A stretch of 64,000 nt of DNA from Allosphingosinicella sp042666435. GTDB lineage: Bacteria > Pseudomonadota > Alphaproteobacteria > Sphingomonadales > Sphingomonadaceae. The stretch spans positions 682,001-746,000 of the forward strand of contig NZ_JBHTDC010000001.1 in NCBI RefSeq assembly GCF_042666435.1, read 5' to 3'. Numbering within the stretch: position 1 is the stretch's first letter; the number at the start of each line of letters is the position of its first letter. Both the position numbers and the translations under genes were made by a program. Of this stretch, positions 26,618 to 33,964 are shown in pieces. A model generated the notes under the pieces. It was given only the letters and a program-made list of their open reading frames with translations. It was not told the DNA's origin and ran no database searches.

Positions 26618-27079
26618 TCAGTTCGGTTCGCAGTCGCCGCAGCGGCCGCGGACTTCGATCACCGGCCGTTGCGGCGCGAAGCCTGTCCGCCGGGCAGCAT
26701 CGCGCACCCCCTGCGAAAGACTGTCGTCATCGAGATGAGTGGTCTGGCCGCACGTGTCGCAGATGAGGAAAATGCAGTCGTGCAGGCAATCGGGATGCTC
26801 GTTCGCGACATAGGCGTTGGCGCTCTCTACCCGGCGCGCGAGGTTCGCGCCGACGAACAGGTCAAGGATGCGGTAGACGCTGTTGGCGGCGACCCGCCGC
26901 CCCTGCGATTTCGAGACCTGGTCGGCGATGTCGTAGGCCGAGGCCGGCTTATCGAAGCCCGCCAGCGCCTCGAAGATCGCCGAGCGCATCGCCGTCCATT
27001 GCTCGCCCGAACGCTCCATGGTGGCGCGGGCGGCGCTCGACAGTGATTTGCCGGCATGGCTGTGGTGGACGTGAACCAT
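26618..27079 (-). CDS. zur: Fur-family regulator, Zur-like
   Basis: 153 residues. DNA-binding winged helix with KPASAYDIADQVSKSQGRRVAANSVYRILDLFVGANLARRVE (pattern ~44-85). The metal domain has HPDCLHDCIFLICDTCGQTTHLDD and a final CGDCEP. Two CxxC pairs (CDTC, CGDC) form the structural Zn site. A His-rich start (MVHVHHSHAGKS) is common in Zur. Zinc uptake regulation is the probable role; the MerC-domain gene next to it is a plausible target. Fur itself usually lacks the short HxDC-type spacing seen here. No ABC zinc transporter genes are in the window. Confidence 0.82.
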   Translation of the reverse strand: MVHVHHSHAGKSLSSAARATMERSGEQWTAMRSAIFEALAGFDKPASAYDIADQVSKSQGRRVAANSVYRILDLFVGANLARRVESANAYVANEHPDCLHDCIFLICDTCGQTTHLDDDSLSQGVRDAARRTGFAPQRPVIEVRGRCGDCEPN

Positions 27080-27139
27080 GAAAGGAGATTTAGGCCGATC
27101 TCACGCCGGGAACAAGACCGCGGCCGAGATAGTCGGCGG

Positions 27140-27535
27140 TCAGGTTACCGCGCGCCGGTTGAGATCGTGCCCGAGCGCCAGGATCGCGACGCCGACGAGC
27201 GTATAGACAACCTCCAGCCCGCTATGCGGTAGCGTCAGCGCGCCGGCCATCAAGCCGAGCCCGAGCCCGCCCACCGCCGACGGCATCATATAGCCATGCT
27301 CGACGACGCCGCGCCCGAGCGCGACGATGCCGAGGCCGATCGCCAGCACCAGGCCGATCTCGTGGACGATCGGATCGACCAGCAGCCCGCCGACCGAAGC
27401 GAGCATCGCCACCAGCACCGCGCTCGCCAGGCAATGGACGAGGCACAGCCCCGACAGGCCGATGGCCAGCCGGTCGAACGTCCCTCCTCCTGCCGTTTGC
27501 GCGAACATATCCTGCTTCGATCCGTGGTGACGCAC
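27140..27535 (-). CDS. MerC-domain membrane protein
   Basis: 131 residues with four membrane helices. The MerC hallmark is GLSGLCLVHCLASAVLVAML (~27-46), with the C-x3-C pair in helix 1. Followed by HEIGLVLAIGLGIVALGRG and HGYMMPSAVGG. MerC proteins move Hg(II) in mer operons, but no other mer gene is here. Such solitary copies near Zur-like regulators may handle zinc instead; this is inference. A start at residue 10 (MFAQTAGGG) is also possible. Confidence 0.8.
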   Translation of the reverse strand: MRHHGSKQDMFAQTAGGGTFDRLAIGLSGLCLVHCLASAVLVAMLASVGGLLVDPIVHEIGLVLAIGLGIVALGRGVVEHGYMMPSAVGGLGLGLMAGALTLPHSGLEVVYTLVGVAILALGHDLNRRAVT

Positions 27536-27628
27536 CCTCTATAGGGGGCCAGGAGTAAAGATACAACATTACATTTGCCGTAAAGTTGCGGTTGGCAACC
27601 GCGCCGCGCCGGGCCATATCGCCGTCTC

Positions 27629-28678
27629 ATGGCATCCCAGGCACATTCCGCCGTTTCGGCGCCGGCCGGCGCGCGTCCCGGCGCGATCTCCAGCTGGCTT
27701 TTCGCCGTCGCCGCGCTCGTCCTCCTGATGATAATCGTCGGCGGCATCACCCGGCTCACCGAATCAGGCCTGTCGATGGTGCGCTGGGAGCCGGTTTCCG
27801 GCGCCATCCCGCCGCTCAACGCCGAGCAATGGCAGGCGGAGTTCGACGCCTATCGCGAAAGCCCGCAATATCAGCAGGTCAATCGCGGCATGTCGCTCAG
27901 CGAGTTCAAGAACATCTATTTCTGGGAATATGTCCACCGGCTGCTCGGACGGATCATCGGCCTCGCCTTCGCCCTCCCGCTCCTTTGGTTCGCGTTCAGG
28001 CGCGCCATCCCCCGGGGCCATGGCTGGCGGCTGACCGCCTTGCTCTTCCTCGGCGGGCTACAGGGGGCGATCGGCTGGTGGATGGTCGCCTCTGGGCTGA
28101 TCGACCGGCCGGAGGTCAGCCACATCCGTCTTGCCGTCCACCTCCTTGCCGCCTTGCTCATCTTCGCGGCCCTGATCTGGGCGGCGCTGGACCTTCGCAC
28201 GCTCGCCAGCGCTCCCGCCGCGCGGCCCGCGAAGATGCCGACGCTCGCCATCTGGACCCTCTCGATCCTCGGCCTCCAGTTGCTGTTCGGCGCCTATACG
28301 GCCGGGCTCGAAGCCGGCTACGCTTTTTCGAGCTGGCCGAAGATGGGCGACGAATGGTTCCCGGCCGCGGCCCCGATCTACGAGCCGTTCGCGCGCAACT
28401 TCGTCGATAATCCGATCGTGGTGCAGTTCGTCCACCGCTGGCTCGCTTTCGCCGTCGCCGCCATCGCTGCGATCCTCGCCGCGCAAGCCTGGCGCCGCTG
28501 CATCCGCTGGCCCGCTCTGGCCGTCGTCGCGGCGGTCATCCTCCAGATCCTGCTCGGCATCGGCACGTTGCTGAGCGGCGTGGCTTTGTGGATCGCCGTC
28601 TCCCACCAAGCCATGGCTGCCCTCCTCCTCGGCGCGATCGTCTGGGCATCGCACCGGCTCGGGCGGCAGCCGGCATGA
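27629..28678 (+). CDS. ctaA: Heme A synthase, COX15/CtaA family
   Basis: 349 residues, eight membrane helices. Heme-ligand histidines appear in four helices: FWEYVHRLLGRIIG, RLAVHLLAALLIF, VVQFVHRWLAFAV and AVSHQAMAALL. GGITRLTESGLSMVRWEPVSGAIPP is the conserved first loop. Converts heme O to heme A for cytochrome aa3 oxidase. Length matches the alphaproteobacterial/mitochondrial type 2 enzymes. Its stop overlaps the cutA start (ATGA), so the two are translationally coupled. Confidence 0.94.
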   Translation: MASQAHSAVSAPAGARPGAISSWLFAVAALVLLMIIVGGITRLTESGLSMVRWEPVSGAIPPLNAEQWQAEFDAYRESPQYQQVNRGMSLSEFKNIYFWEYVHRLLGRIIGLAFALPLLWFAFRRAIPRGHGWRLTALLFLGGLQGAIGWWMVASGLIDRPEVSHIRLAVHLLAALLIFAALIWAALDLRTLASAPAARPAKMPTLAIWTLSILGLQLLFGAYTAGLEAGYAFSSWPKMGDEWFPAAAPIYEPFARNFVDNPIVVQFVHRWLAFAVAAIAAILAAQAWRRCIRWPALAVVAAVILQILLGIGTLLSGVALWIAVSHQAMAALLLGAIVWASHRLGRQPA

Positions 28679-29007
28679 CCACGATCCTCAAGAGCGAAAT
28701 CGTGTCGGTCTACGTCGTCTTCGCGTCGGAAGAGGAAGCGCGGCGGATCGGCCGCGAGATGGTGGAGCGCCGCCTCGCCGCTTGCGTCAACATCCTCGGA
28801 GACTGCCACTCCATCTACCGCTGGCAGGGCGAGATCGAAGAAGCCGACGAGATGGCAGCGATCTTCAAGACAAGCTGGGAAAGCGCCGAACCCCTTGCCG
28901 CCGCAATCGCCGAACGCCACGGCTACGACGTGCCGGCCATCGCCATCTGGCCGATCGCGGCGACGACCCGCGACTATCAAGCCTGGATTCTGAAAAATAG
29001 CGGGTGA
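28675..29007 (+). CDS. cutA: CutA1 divalent-cation tolerance protein
   Basis: 110 residues from ATG 28675, which overlaps the ctaA stop. CutA1 signature: VSVYVVFASEEEARRIGREMVERRLAACVN then SIYRWQGEIEEADEMAAIFKT and YDVPAIAIWPI. The family forms a P-II-like trimer; roles in copper tolerance are disputed. Pairing with ctaA, which serves a copper oxidase, is suggestive. Convergent with vapC, which ends at the next base. Confidence 0.92.
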   Translation: MTTILKSEIVSVYVVFASEEEARRIGREMVERRLAACVNILGDCHSIYRWQGEIEEADEMAAIFKTSWESAEPLAAAIAERHGYDVPAIAIWPIAATTRDYQAWILKNSG

Positions 29008-29403
29008 TCAGGCCTGGCTGGGCCAAACTTCCAGGCGGAGCCCAGGGATTTTCCGGAAATCGGCGCCGTTACATGTAATCAGGCGCGCATCACGCGCCAG
29101 CGCCTGCGCCGCGATCAGCCGGTCGAGGGTCAGCGGACGCGAATAGCCCAGCTTGTACACAATCTCGCCATAGACCCTCACGTCCGCATGCGTGAACATC
29201 TCAACCGCGATCGTGCCGAGAAAGCGATCGAGCAAGCGACGACGGAGATTGACGCCGGCGGGCTCTCGATTGACGCCGTTCTCGAGTTCGATCCGGGTGA
29301 CGATGGAAATGACGGGGACCGATCCCAGGGCGCCGACAAGCCGGTGCGTTTCCGGGTCGACATCGCGTAGAGCAATCGCGATGTTGGTGTCGATGAAGAT
29401 CAC
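29008..29403 (-). CDS. vapC: VapC family PIN-domain ribonuclease toxin
   Basis: 131 residues, GTG start at 29403 directly after the antitoxin stop (TAG at 29406-29404), no gap. Acidic PIN residues are D5 (MIFIDTN), E39 (VTRIELENG), D94 (LTLDRLIAAQAL) and D115 (CNGADFRKIPGL). These would bind Mg2+/Mn2+ for RNA cleavage, often of tRNA. Immediate coupling to vapB and a GTG start fit controlled toxin dosage. Confidence 0.93.
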   Translation of the reverse strand: MIFIDTNIAIALRDVDPETHRLVGALGSVPVISIVTRIELENGVNREPAGVNLRRRLLDRFLGTIAVEMFTHADVRVYGEIVYKLGYSRPLTLDRLIAAQALARDARLITCNGADFRKIPGLRLEVWPSQA

Positions 29404-29664
29404 CTAAAGGCCTGGGCGATCCGGAAACTCGAAGGGTTCGCGCTCCTGCGGGCCATCCGGAGGCGCGCCGATCGCCCGCAGATCGGCCAGCAGTGCGGCG
29501 AGACGCGCTTTTTCCGCTTCAGGGTCTACTTTGGGCCGGATGGTAAGCGCATTTCCATTGCGCTCGATCACCACTTCGACGTCGGCCGCGATACCCAGCG
29601 CCTTGGGCAATCGCACCGCCACGCTGTTCCCGCTCTTGAAGGTCTTGCTGCTGACTGCGTTCAT
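29404..29664 (-). CDS. vapB: VapB family antitoxin (AbrB/SpoVT type)
   Basis: 86 residues from ATG 29664. Swapped-hairpin AbrB-type DNA-binding domain: SSKTFKSGNSVAVRLPKALG then IAADVEVVIERNGNALTIRPK (~5-45). The C-terminal part (PPDGPQEREPFEFPDRPGL) is the acidic/aromatic toxin-binding tail. It should dimerise and repress from the ATATAC-N2-GTATAT palindrome 21 bp upstream. Confidence 0.92.
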   Translation of the reverse strand: MNAVSSKTFKSGNSVAVRLPKALGIAADVEVVIERNGNALTIRPKVDPEAEKARLAALLADLRAIGAPPDGPQEREPFEFPDRPGL

Positions 29665-29684
29665 CGGACACGCCTCTAGTAAGG

Positions 29685-29698
29685 ATATACACGTATAT
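29685..29698 (-). promoter_or_regulatory. Candidate VapB operator / -10 region
   Basis: Perfect inverted repeat ATATAC-AC-GTATAT, 20 bp upstream of vapB, in an otherwise GC-rich stretch. AT-rich composition also suits a -10 element (TATACG or TATATC). Likely autoregulation site of the VapBC complex. Confidence 0.55.
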
Positions 29699-29901
29699 AC
29701 GCGGCGCCGCCACACGGCAAGCCGTCTTGCGCTTTTCCAGCACATCGACGCCTCCCCAACTGAAATGATAGGATGGTAATATATTACCTCTCGGGAAACC
29801 CGCGATATTCTTGACTTTCCGCCCCCTCCCTGCCAATTGGCCGCCACCAGCGCCGCTCGGATTCGGGCGGCGCGGCTCATTTCAGAACGAGGTCCACGCC
29901 C

Positions 29902-30381
29902 ATGAAGGCGCTGATGAAGACCACCAAGTCGGCCAAGCCGGCCGAGGTGGAGAAGAAATGGCATCTGATCGATGCCGACGGCCTGGTGGTCGGGCGTCTC
30001 GCCTCGATCGTCGCCAACATCCTGCGCGGCAAGCACAAGCCGAGCTTCACCCCGCATGTCGATTGCGGCGACCATGTCGTCATCGTCAACGCGGACAAGG
30101 TCAGGTTCACCGGCAAGAAGCTGACCGACAAGGTCTATTACAAGCATACCGGCTATGCCGGCGGCATCAAGTCGACCACGCCCGCCAAGGTGCTGGAGGG
30201 CCGCTTCCCCGAGCGCGTGCTCGAAAAGGCGATCGAGCGCATGATCCCGCGCGGGCCGCTGGGCCGCGATCAGATGCGCGCGCTTCACCTCTATGCCGGC
30301 ACCGAGCATCCGCACGGCGGCCAGGCCCCTGAAACTCTCGACGTCGCGGGCATGAACCGCAAGAACAAGGTTGGTGCCTGA
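29902..30381 (+). CDS. rplM: 50S ribosomal protein L13
   Basis: 159 residues (E. coli 142; the surplus is at the C-terminus, after RALHLYAGTEHPHGGQAPE). Recognisable family segments are KKWHLIDADGLVVGRLAS, FTPHVDCGDHVVIVNADKV, YYKHTGYAGGIKS and MIPRGPLGRDQM. An early assembly protein of the large subunit. Upstream of rpsI with a one-base overlap (TGATG), the usual L13-S9 operon. The ~230 bp before it includes the vapB promoter on the other strand. Confidence 0.97.
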   Translation: MKALMKTTKSAKPAEVEKKWHLIDADGLVVGRLASIVANILRGKHKPSFTPHVDCGDHVVIVNADKVRFTGKKLTDKVYYKHTGYAGGIKSTTPAKVLEGRFPERVLEKAIERMIPRGPLGRDQMRALHLYAGTEHPHGGQAPETLDVAGMNRKNKVGA

Positions 30382-30989
30382 TGTCCGACAATCGTCAATC
30401 GCTTTCCGATCTCGCGGCGCTGACCGAGGCCAAGACCGAGGCGCCCGTCGCTGACGCGCCCGCCCCGGCCGCCGATGCGCCCGCCGAGGCTCCGGCCGCC
30501 GACGCCGCGCCCGCCGCGCCGATCCCCGGCTCCGAGGATCACGGCGTCTCTACCCAGGGACCGCAGATCCAGGCCGTTCTGCGCGAGCAGCAGCTCGACA
30601 AGCAGGGCCGCGCTTATGCCACCGGCCGCCGCAAGGACGCCGTCGCCCGTGTCTGGCTGAAGCCCGGCACCGGCAAGATCGTCGTCAACGGCCGCGACCA
30701 GGAGGTCTATTTCGCCCGCCCCACCCTGCGGCTGGTCATCAACCAGGTGTTCGACATCACCGAGCGCCGCGGCCAGTATGACGTCGTCGCCACCGTCAAG
30801 GGCGGCGGGCTTTCGGGCCAGGCCGGCGCTGTCCGCCACGGCATCTCGACCGCGCTCACCCGCTACGAGCCGGGGCTGCGCACCACGGTCAAGCGCGAAG
30901 GCTTCTTGACCCGCGACCCGCGCGTCGTCGAGCGCAAGAAGTACGGCAAGGCCAAGGCCCGCCGCTCCTTCCAGTTCTCGAAGCGTTAA
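30381..30989 (+). CDS. rpsI: 30S ribosomal protein S9 with long N-terminal extension
   Basis: 202 residues against 130 in E. coli. The S9 core starts about residue 75 (GRAYATGRRKDAVARVWLKPG) and ends with the universal KKYGKAKARRSFQFSKR, the tail that contacts P-site tRNA. The first ~70 residues are Ala/Pro/Asp/Glu-rich (TEAPVADAPAPAADAPAEAP) and probably disordered; alphaproteobacterial S9 proteins often carry shorter versions. Start ATG 30381 overlaps the rplM stop. A factor-independent terminator follows at 31022-31054. Confidence 0.96.
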   Translation: MSDNRQSLSDLAALTEAKTEAPVADAPAPAADAPAEAPAADAAPAAPIPGSEDHGVSTQGPQIQAVLREQQLDKQGRAYATGRRKDAVARVWLKPGTGKIVVNGRDQEVYFARPTLRLVINQVFDITERRGQYDVVATVKGGGLSGQAGAVRHGISTALTRYEPGLRTTVKREGFLTRDPRVVERKKYGKAKARRSFQFSKR

Positions 30990-31021
30990 GGCCCTCTCCT
31001 TCTCCGAAGGATGGAAAACAG

Positions 31022-31054
31022 AAAAAGGCGGTCCGAACCCGGGCCGCCTTTTTT
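31022..31054 (+). terminator. Rho-independent terminator of rplM-rpsI
   Basis: Stem GGCGGTCC / GGGCCGCC with a 6-base loop, preceded by A5 and followed by T6. Located 33 bp after the rpsI stop. Confidence 0.9.
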
Positions 31055-31235
31055 ATGTCCGCGCGAAAAGGGACGCAAGAGGTGCCCCGGACCTCGTCCC
31101 CGGCCGGGGCGGGCGCATCGCTTCGGGGTGGGCACCTGGGAGCGACTCGCCTTTCAATTCAGTCGCTTCACCCTACATTAAAAGGGCGCGCTCGGACAGG
31201 CTCGCGAAGCGCGATAAACGAGACGCAATAGTGAC

Positions 31236-31634
31236 GTGACGAACCGGATTGAAAGATCGAGGCCCCGGGGGCCGATGCTTCTGCTCTGCCTGTTGCTGTC
31301 GCTCGCGCTCGCCGGCATCCAGCTGCCCGCGCCGGGCCCGGCATCCCTCCCCGGTTCCACGGTCACGGCCCGCGATCTTCCCGCGATGCTGGCTCCGCGT
31401 CCGGCGCTCGCCGATCTTCGCTTGTCCGCCGGCCCTTCGTTCATCGCCCCCGACCGCCTCGCGCCATTCGACGACGGGCCACGTTTCCCGGACTATCCTT
31501 CCGGTCCGCCTCTCGGCCAACTGTCCTTCCCGCCCGCCCGCTCCGCCGGCGCCGCCTTTCCCGCGCTCGAGGCGGTCCCGCCTCGCACCGCGACGCGGGG
31601 CTTCCGAGCCCGCGCGCCTCCCGCGTCCGCCTGA
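31236..31634 (+). CDS. Hypothetical secreted protein
   Basis: 132 residues from GTG 31236; ATG 31275 (MLLLCLLLSLALAG) is an alternative that begins directly at the hydrophobic signal. The signal segment is followed by a Pro/Ala-rich chain with PALADLRLSAGPSFIAPDRLAPF. No recognised domain. A GC-rich hairpin at 31643-31659 just after the stop supports it as a real unit. The reverse strand has a longer open frame here with Arg/Gly-rich composition, which I take as a shadow. Moderate to low confidence. Confidence 0.45.
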   Translation: MTNRIERSRPRGPMLLLCLLLSLALAGIQLPAPGPASLPGSTVTARDLPAMLAPRPALADLRLSAGPSFIAPDRLAPFDDGPRFPDYPSGPPLGQLSFPPARSAGAAFPALEAVPPRTATRGFRARAPPASA

Positions 31635-31642
31635 GCCGAGCC

Positions 31643-31659
31643 GCCGCCCTTTGGGCGGC
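31643..31659 (+). terminator. GC-rich hairpin after hypothetical gene
   Basis: GCCGCCC-TTT-GGGCGGC, 9 bp after the stop at 31634. No T tract, so it may be a weak terminator or mRNA end structure. Confidence 0.4.
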
Positions 31660-31745
31660 CCGACTACCCTCGACGAGCGCCCGCCTTGCCGACCCGCGGA
31701 AAACGCGGCGGCCGCGCCGTGCCGTCGCAGCGACGGATTCCCATC

Positions 31746-32045
31746 ATGGTTGAAACGAAACTCTCCGCCCGCGCCGAGCGGGTCGAAGGCCTGCTCGCCC
31801 TCTATCCCGACATCGCCCCGGCCGACACCGAGGAGATCGTCCGGTTCCTGAAGACCGGACCTCATCTCGAAATCGGCCTGCTCACCGCGAGGGACGGCAT
31901 CGGACCCCACCTCAAGGCCTTCCGGCGCGATCATCACCGCCGCTTTCGGCTCGGGGCGCGTGATCTTCTCGTCTTCCTGCTCGCCACGGCGGTGCCGCTG
32001 GCGGCTTTCTGCTGGTTCGTATGGAGCAGGGTGAACGGCGGCTAG
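31746..32045 (+). CDS. Hypothetical single-pass membrane protein
   Basis: 99 residues from ATG 31746. A soluble N-terminal part (RVEGLLALYPDIAPADTEEIVRFLKTGPHLEIGLLT, ~10-46) is followed by a C-terminal membrane helix (LLVFLLATAVPLAAFCWFVW, ~75-94). The EEI-FLKTG-H-EIGLL pattern recurs in conserved sphingomonad hypotheticals, as far as I recall; function unknown. A terminator hairpin follows at 32056. Confidence 0.65.
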   Translation: MVETKLSARAERVEGLLALYPDIAPADTEEIVRFLKTGPHLEIGLLTARDGIGPHLKAFRRDHHRRFRLGARDLLVFLLATAVPLAAFCWFVWSRVNGG

Positions 32046-32055
32046 GCGCTGGAAC

Positions 32056-32080
32056 GGGTCCGGGCCTCGCGCCCGGACCC
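32056..32080. terminator. Bidirectional hairpin between convergent genes
   Basis: GGGTCCGGGC-CTCGC-GCCCGGACCC, a perfect 10 bp stem with a 5-base loop. It sits between the stop at 32045 (+) and the DUF1499 stop at 32097 (-). Confidence 0.7.
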
Positions 32081-32096
32081 GCTTCGCCGAGCGGCG

Positions 32097-32873
32097 TCAA
32101 TTCGCTCGCAGGTCGTCCAGGAAGGCCCGGATGCGCCTGGCGTTGACGCCGACGTCGCTCACTCCGACCCGGCTGACCGAACGCATGTCGACATGGCTTC
32201 CGCCCGCCGGGTTCGGCGTCACCCGCACCACCACGTCGTCCTTGAAGCGGAAGAAGGTGCTGGTGTCGGTCGCCTCGACGATGCCACGCGGATCGGCGCT
32301 CGCCACCTCCCAGCCGCGCTCGCGCGCCAATGCCTCGGCCCGCCGCACCGTCTCATCGACGCTCCACGGCACCTGGATCGTGGCGAGATCGCCATAAGCC
32401 TCGCGGTGCAACGCCCGCCACCGCTCTACCGGCGTCATCCGCATCAGCTCCGGATCGCCCTCCGCCGGCACGTTGTCGAGATTGTCTTCGCGCAGGGACA
32501 ACCGGAAGAAACGCGGCACGCTGTCGAGATCGGTGGTGACGTCGTGGATCGGCGGCACACTGCGGGCCGTGCGAACCTGGACGAGCAGATATGCGGCAAA
32601 GGCGATGGCCACGGCCAAAGCGACGAGATTGACGATGCCCAGCGAGCCCGGAGCGCGCCGGGCCATGAACCAGGCGACGATCGCCAGCACTCCGCCCGCC
32701 ACCGCCGCGTAGAAGGCCCATCGCAGGATCAGGAAGCCGGTCATGAAGGGCCACAGGCCCCGCCCGCTCCCGATTGCGCCGATCAGCGCCGCGACGACGC
32801 CGCCGAGGCTGAGCGCCAGCGCCCACCAGCTGAGCCTGCCGGCCCATATCCGCTTGCGAAGAGCATCCGCCAT
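32097..32873 (-). CDS. DUF1499 domain membrane protein
   Basis: 258 residues. Three membrane helices in the first ~105 residues (LSWWALALSLGGVVAALIGA; FMTGFLILRWAFYAAVAGG; LGIVNLVALAVAIAFAAYLL). The soluble DUF1499 domain runs from ~150 to the end: VERWRALHREAYGDLATIQV, VDETVRRAEALARERGWEVA, and FRFKDDVVVRVTPNPAGGSHVDMRSVSRVGVSD (pattern). The domain is common in Proteobacteria; function not established. Monocistronic. Confidence 0.85.
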   Translation of the reverse strand: MADALRKRIWAGRLSWWALALSLGGVVAALIGAIGSGRGLWPFMTGFLILRWAFYAAVAGGVLAIVAWFMARRAPGSLGIVNLVALAVAIAFAAYLLVQVRTARSVPPIHDVTTDLDSVPRFFRLSLREDNLDNVPAEGDPELMRMTPVERWRALHREAYGDLATIQVPWSVDETVRRAEALARERGWEVASADPRGIVEATDTSTFFRFKDDVVVRVTPNPAGGSHVDMRSVSRVGVSDVGVNARRIRAFLDDLRAN

Positions 32874-32965
32874 CGCCCGAACTCCCCTGATTTGCCGCGC
32901 TCACTCTGAGCCCAACCATCGCTCTCGACAAGCCCCGCCCGGCTTTCTAGATACCGGAATTCCAA

Positions 32966-33039
32966 GCGGGCGTAGCTCAATGGCAGAGCAGAAGCTTCCC
33001 AAGCTTACGACGAGGGTTCGATTCCCTTCGCCCGCTCCA
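32966..33039 (+). tRNA. tRNA-Gly (anticodon CCC)
   Basis: Acceptor GCGGGCG pairs with CGCCCGC. The D arm is GCTCAATGGCAGAGC, the anticodon loop TTCCCAA gives CCC, and the T arm is GAGGGTTCGATTCCCTTC. Encoded CCA at 33037-33039. Reads GGG codons. Confidence 0.95.
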
Positions 33040-33069
33040 TGAGCCAGCTCCTTCCAGCGACGGGCGCCG

Positions 33070-33735
33070 ATGTTCAAACTGATTGACGACCTCCTGCTGG
33101 CGGACGAGATCGCCGAGCTTCGCCGCATCGCGGGCAGCGCGAACTTCATCGACGGCCGGAGCAGCAATCCGCATTCCCCGGTCAAGGATAACGTCCACCT
33201 CCACGATCAGGACGCTTACATGCGTTCGGCGACGATCATGATGACGGCGCTCAGGCGCTCCGAGGATCTGACCAACTACGCTTTTCCGGTGCGCACCGCG
33301 CCGCCGCTCCTCACCCGCTATTCGAAGCAGATGAAATACGGCCTCCATGCCGACGCCGCGTTCATGCAGGTCGGCGACATCATGCTCCGTTCGGACCTGT
33401 CCTGCACGATCTTCCTCTCCGATCCCGAGACTTATGTCGGCGGCGCGCTTCGCATCCGGCTGGGCGATGTCGACCATCGTGTCCGCGGCAAGGCCGGTTC
33501 AGCGGTCGTCTATCCGTCGACCACCCTCCACGAGGTCGAGCCGGTGGAGAGCGGCGAGCGCCTCGTCGGCCTCACCTTCATGCAGAGCCGCATCCGCGAT
33601 ACCGCCCTGCGCGACTTGCTTTACGAGCTGAACGAGGTCGCCGCGCTCGAAGGCCTCAAGATGGATTTCGCCAATTATTCGCGGCTCCAGCGCGTCCAGT
33701 TCAATCTGCTGCGCCTGTGGAGCGAGGCCGGCTGA
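33070..33735 (+). CDS. PKHD-type Fe(II)/2-oxoglutarate hydroxylase (PiuC-like)
   Basis: 221 residues. Iron ligands H93 and D95 (KYGLHADAAFMQ) and H154 (STTLHEVEPV), with R164 (GERLVGLTF) for 2-oxoglutarate. The family motif P-H-x-D is here G-L-H-A-D, normal for PiuC/YbiX. Members are often iron-repressed and placed beside TonB-dependent siderophore receptors, as here (receptor 230 bp downstream). Substrate unknown; modification of a siderophore or receptor is a guess. It lies 30 bp after tRNA-Gly. Confidence 0.9.
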   Translation: MFKLIDDLLLADEIAELRRIAGSANFIDGRSSNPHSPVKDNVHLHDQDAYMRSATIMMTALRRSEDLTNYAFPVRTAPPLLTRYSKQMKYGLHADAAFMQVGDIMLRSDLSCTIFLSDPETYVGGALRIRLGDVDHRVRGKAGSAVVYPSTTLHEVEPVESGERLVGLTFMQSRIRDTALRDLLYELNEVAALEGLKMDFANYSRLQRVQFNLLRLWSEAG

Positions 33736-33964
33736 GCCTTTCCGTCCCCGTCCATCGCTAGCATTTCTCCGATTCCACGCACTGCGGCCGGACGCAGCGG
33801 CGACGCGCCGTGTCGTGCGTCGAAGAAACGCGCAAGCCCGGAGTCATTGGCCGAACCCCCTCGGCCGTTCGTCGAAATCGCCCGCCTGCCCGAACGCGGC
33901 CCGCGAATATGGCGGAGAGGAGCCGGGAAACGCGCTCCGGAAACAAGCCTGTCAGGGGGTAAAG

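Noticed and set aside
31173..31937. 254-codon minus-strand frame covering two small plus-strand genes
   Set aside because: Gly/Arg/Gln-rich with no domain; plus-strand genes there have a signal peptide, a membrane helix and hairpins after their stops.
33736..33964. Fur box upstream of the TonB receptor
   Set aside because: The PiuC-like neighbour suggested iron control, but the gap contains no AT-rich GATAAT-type inverted repeat.
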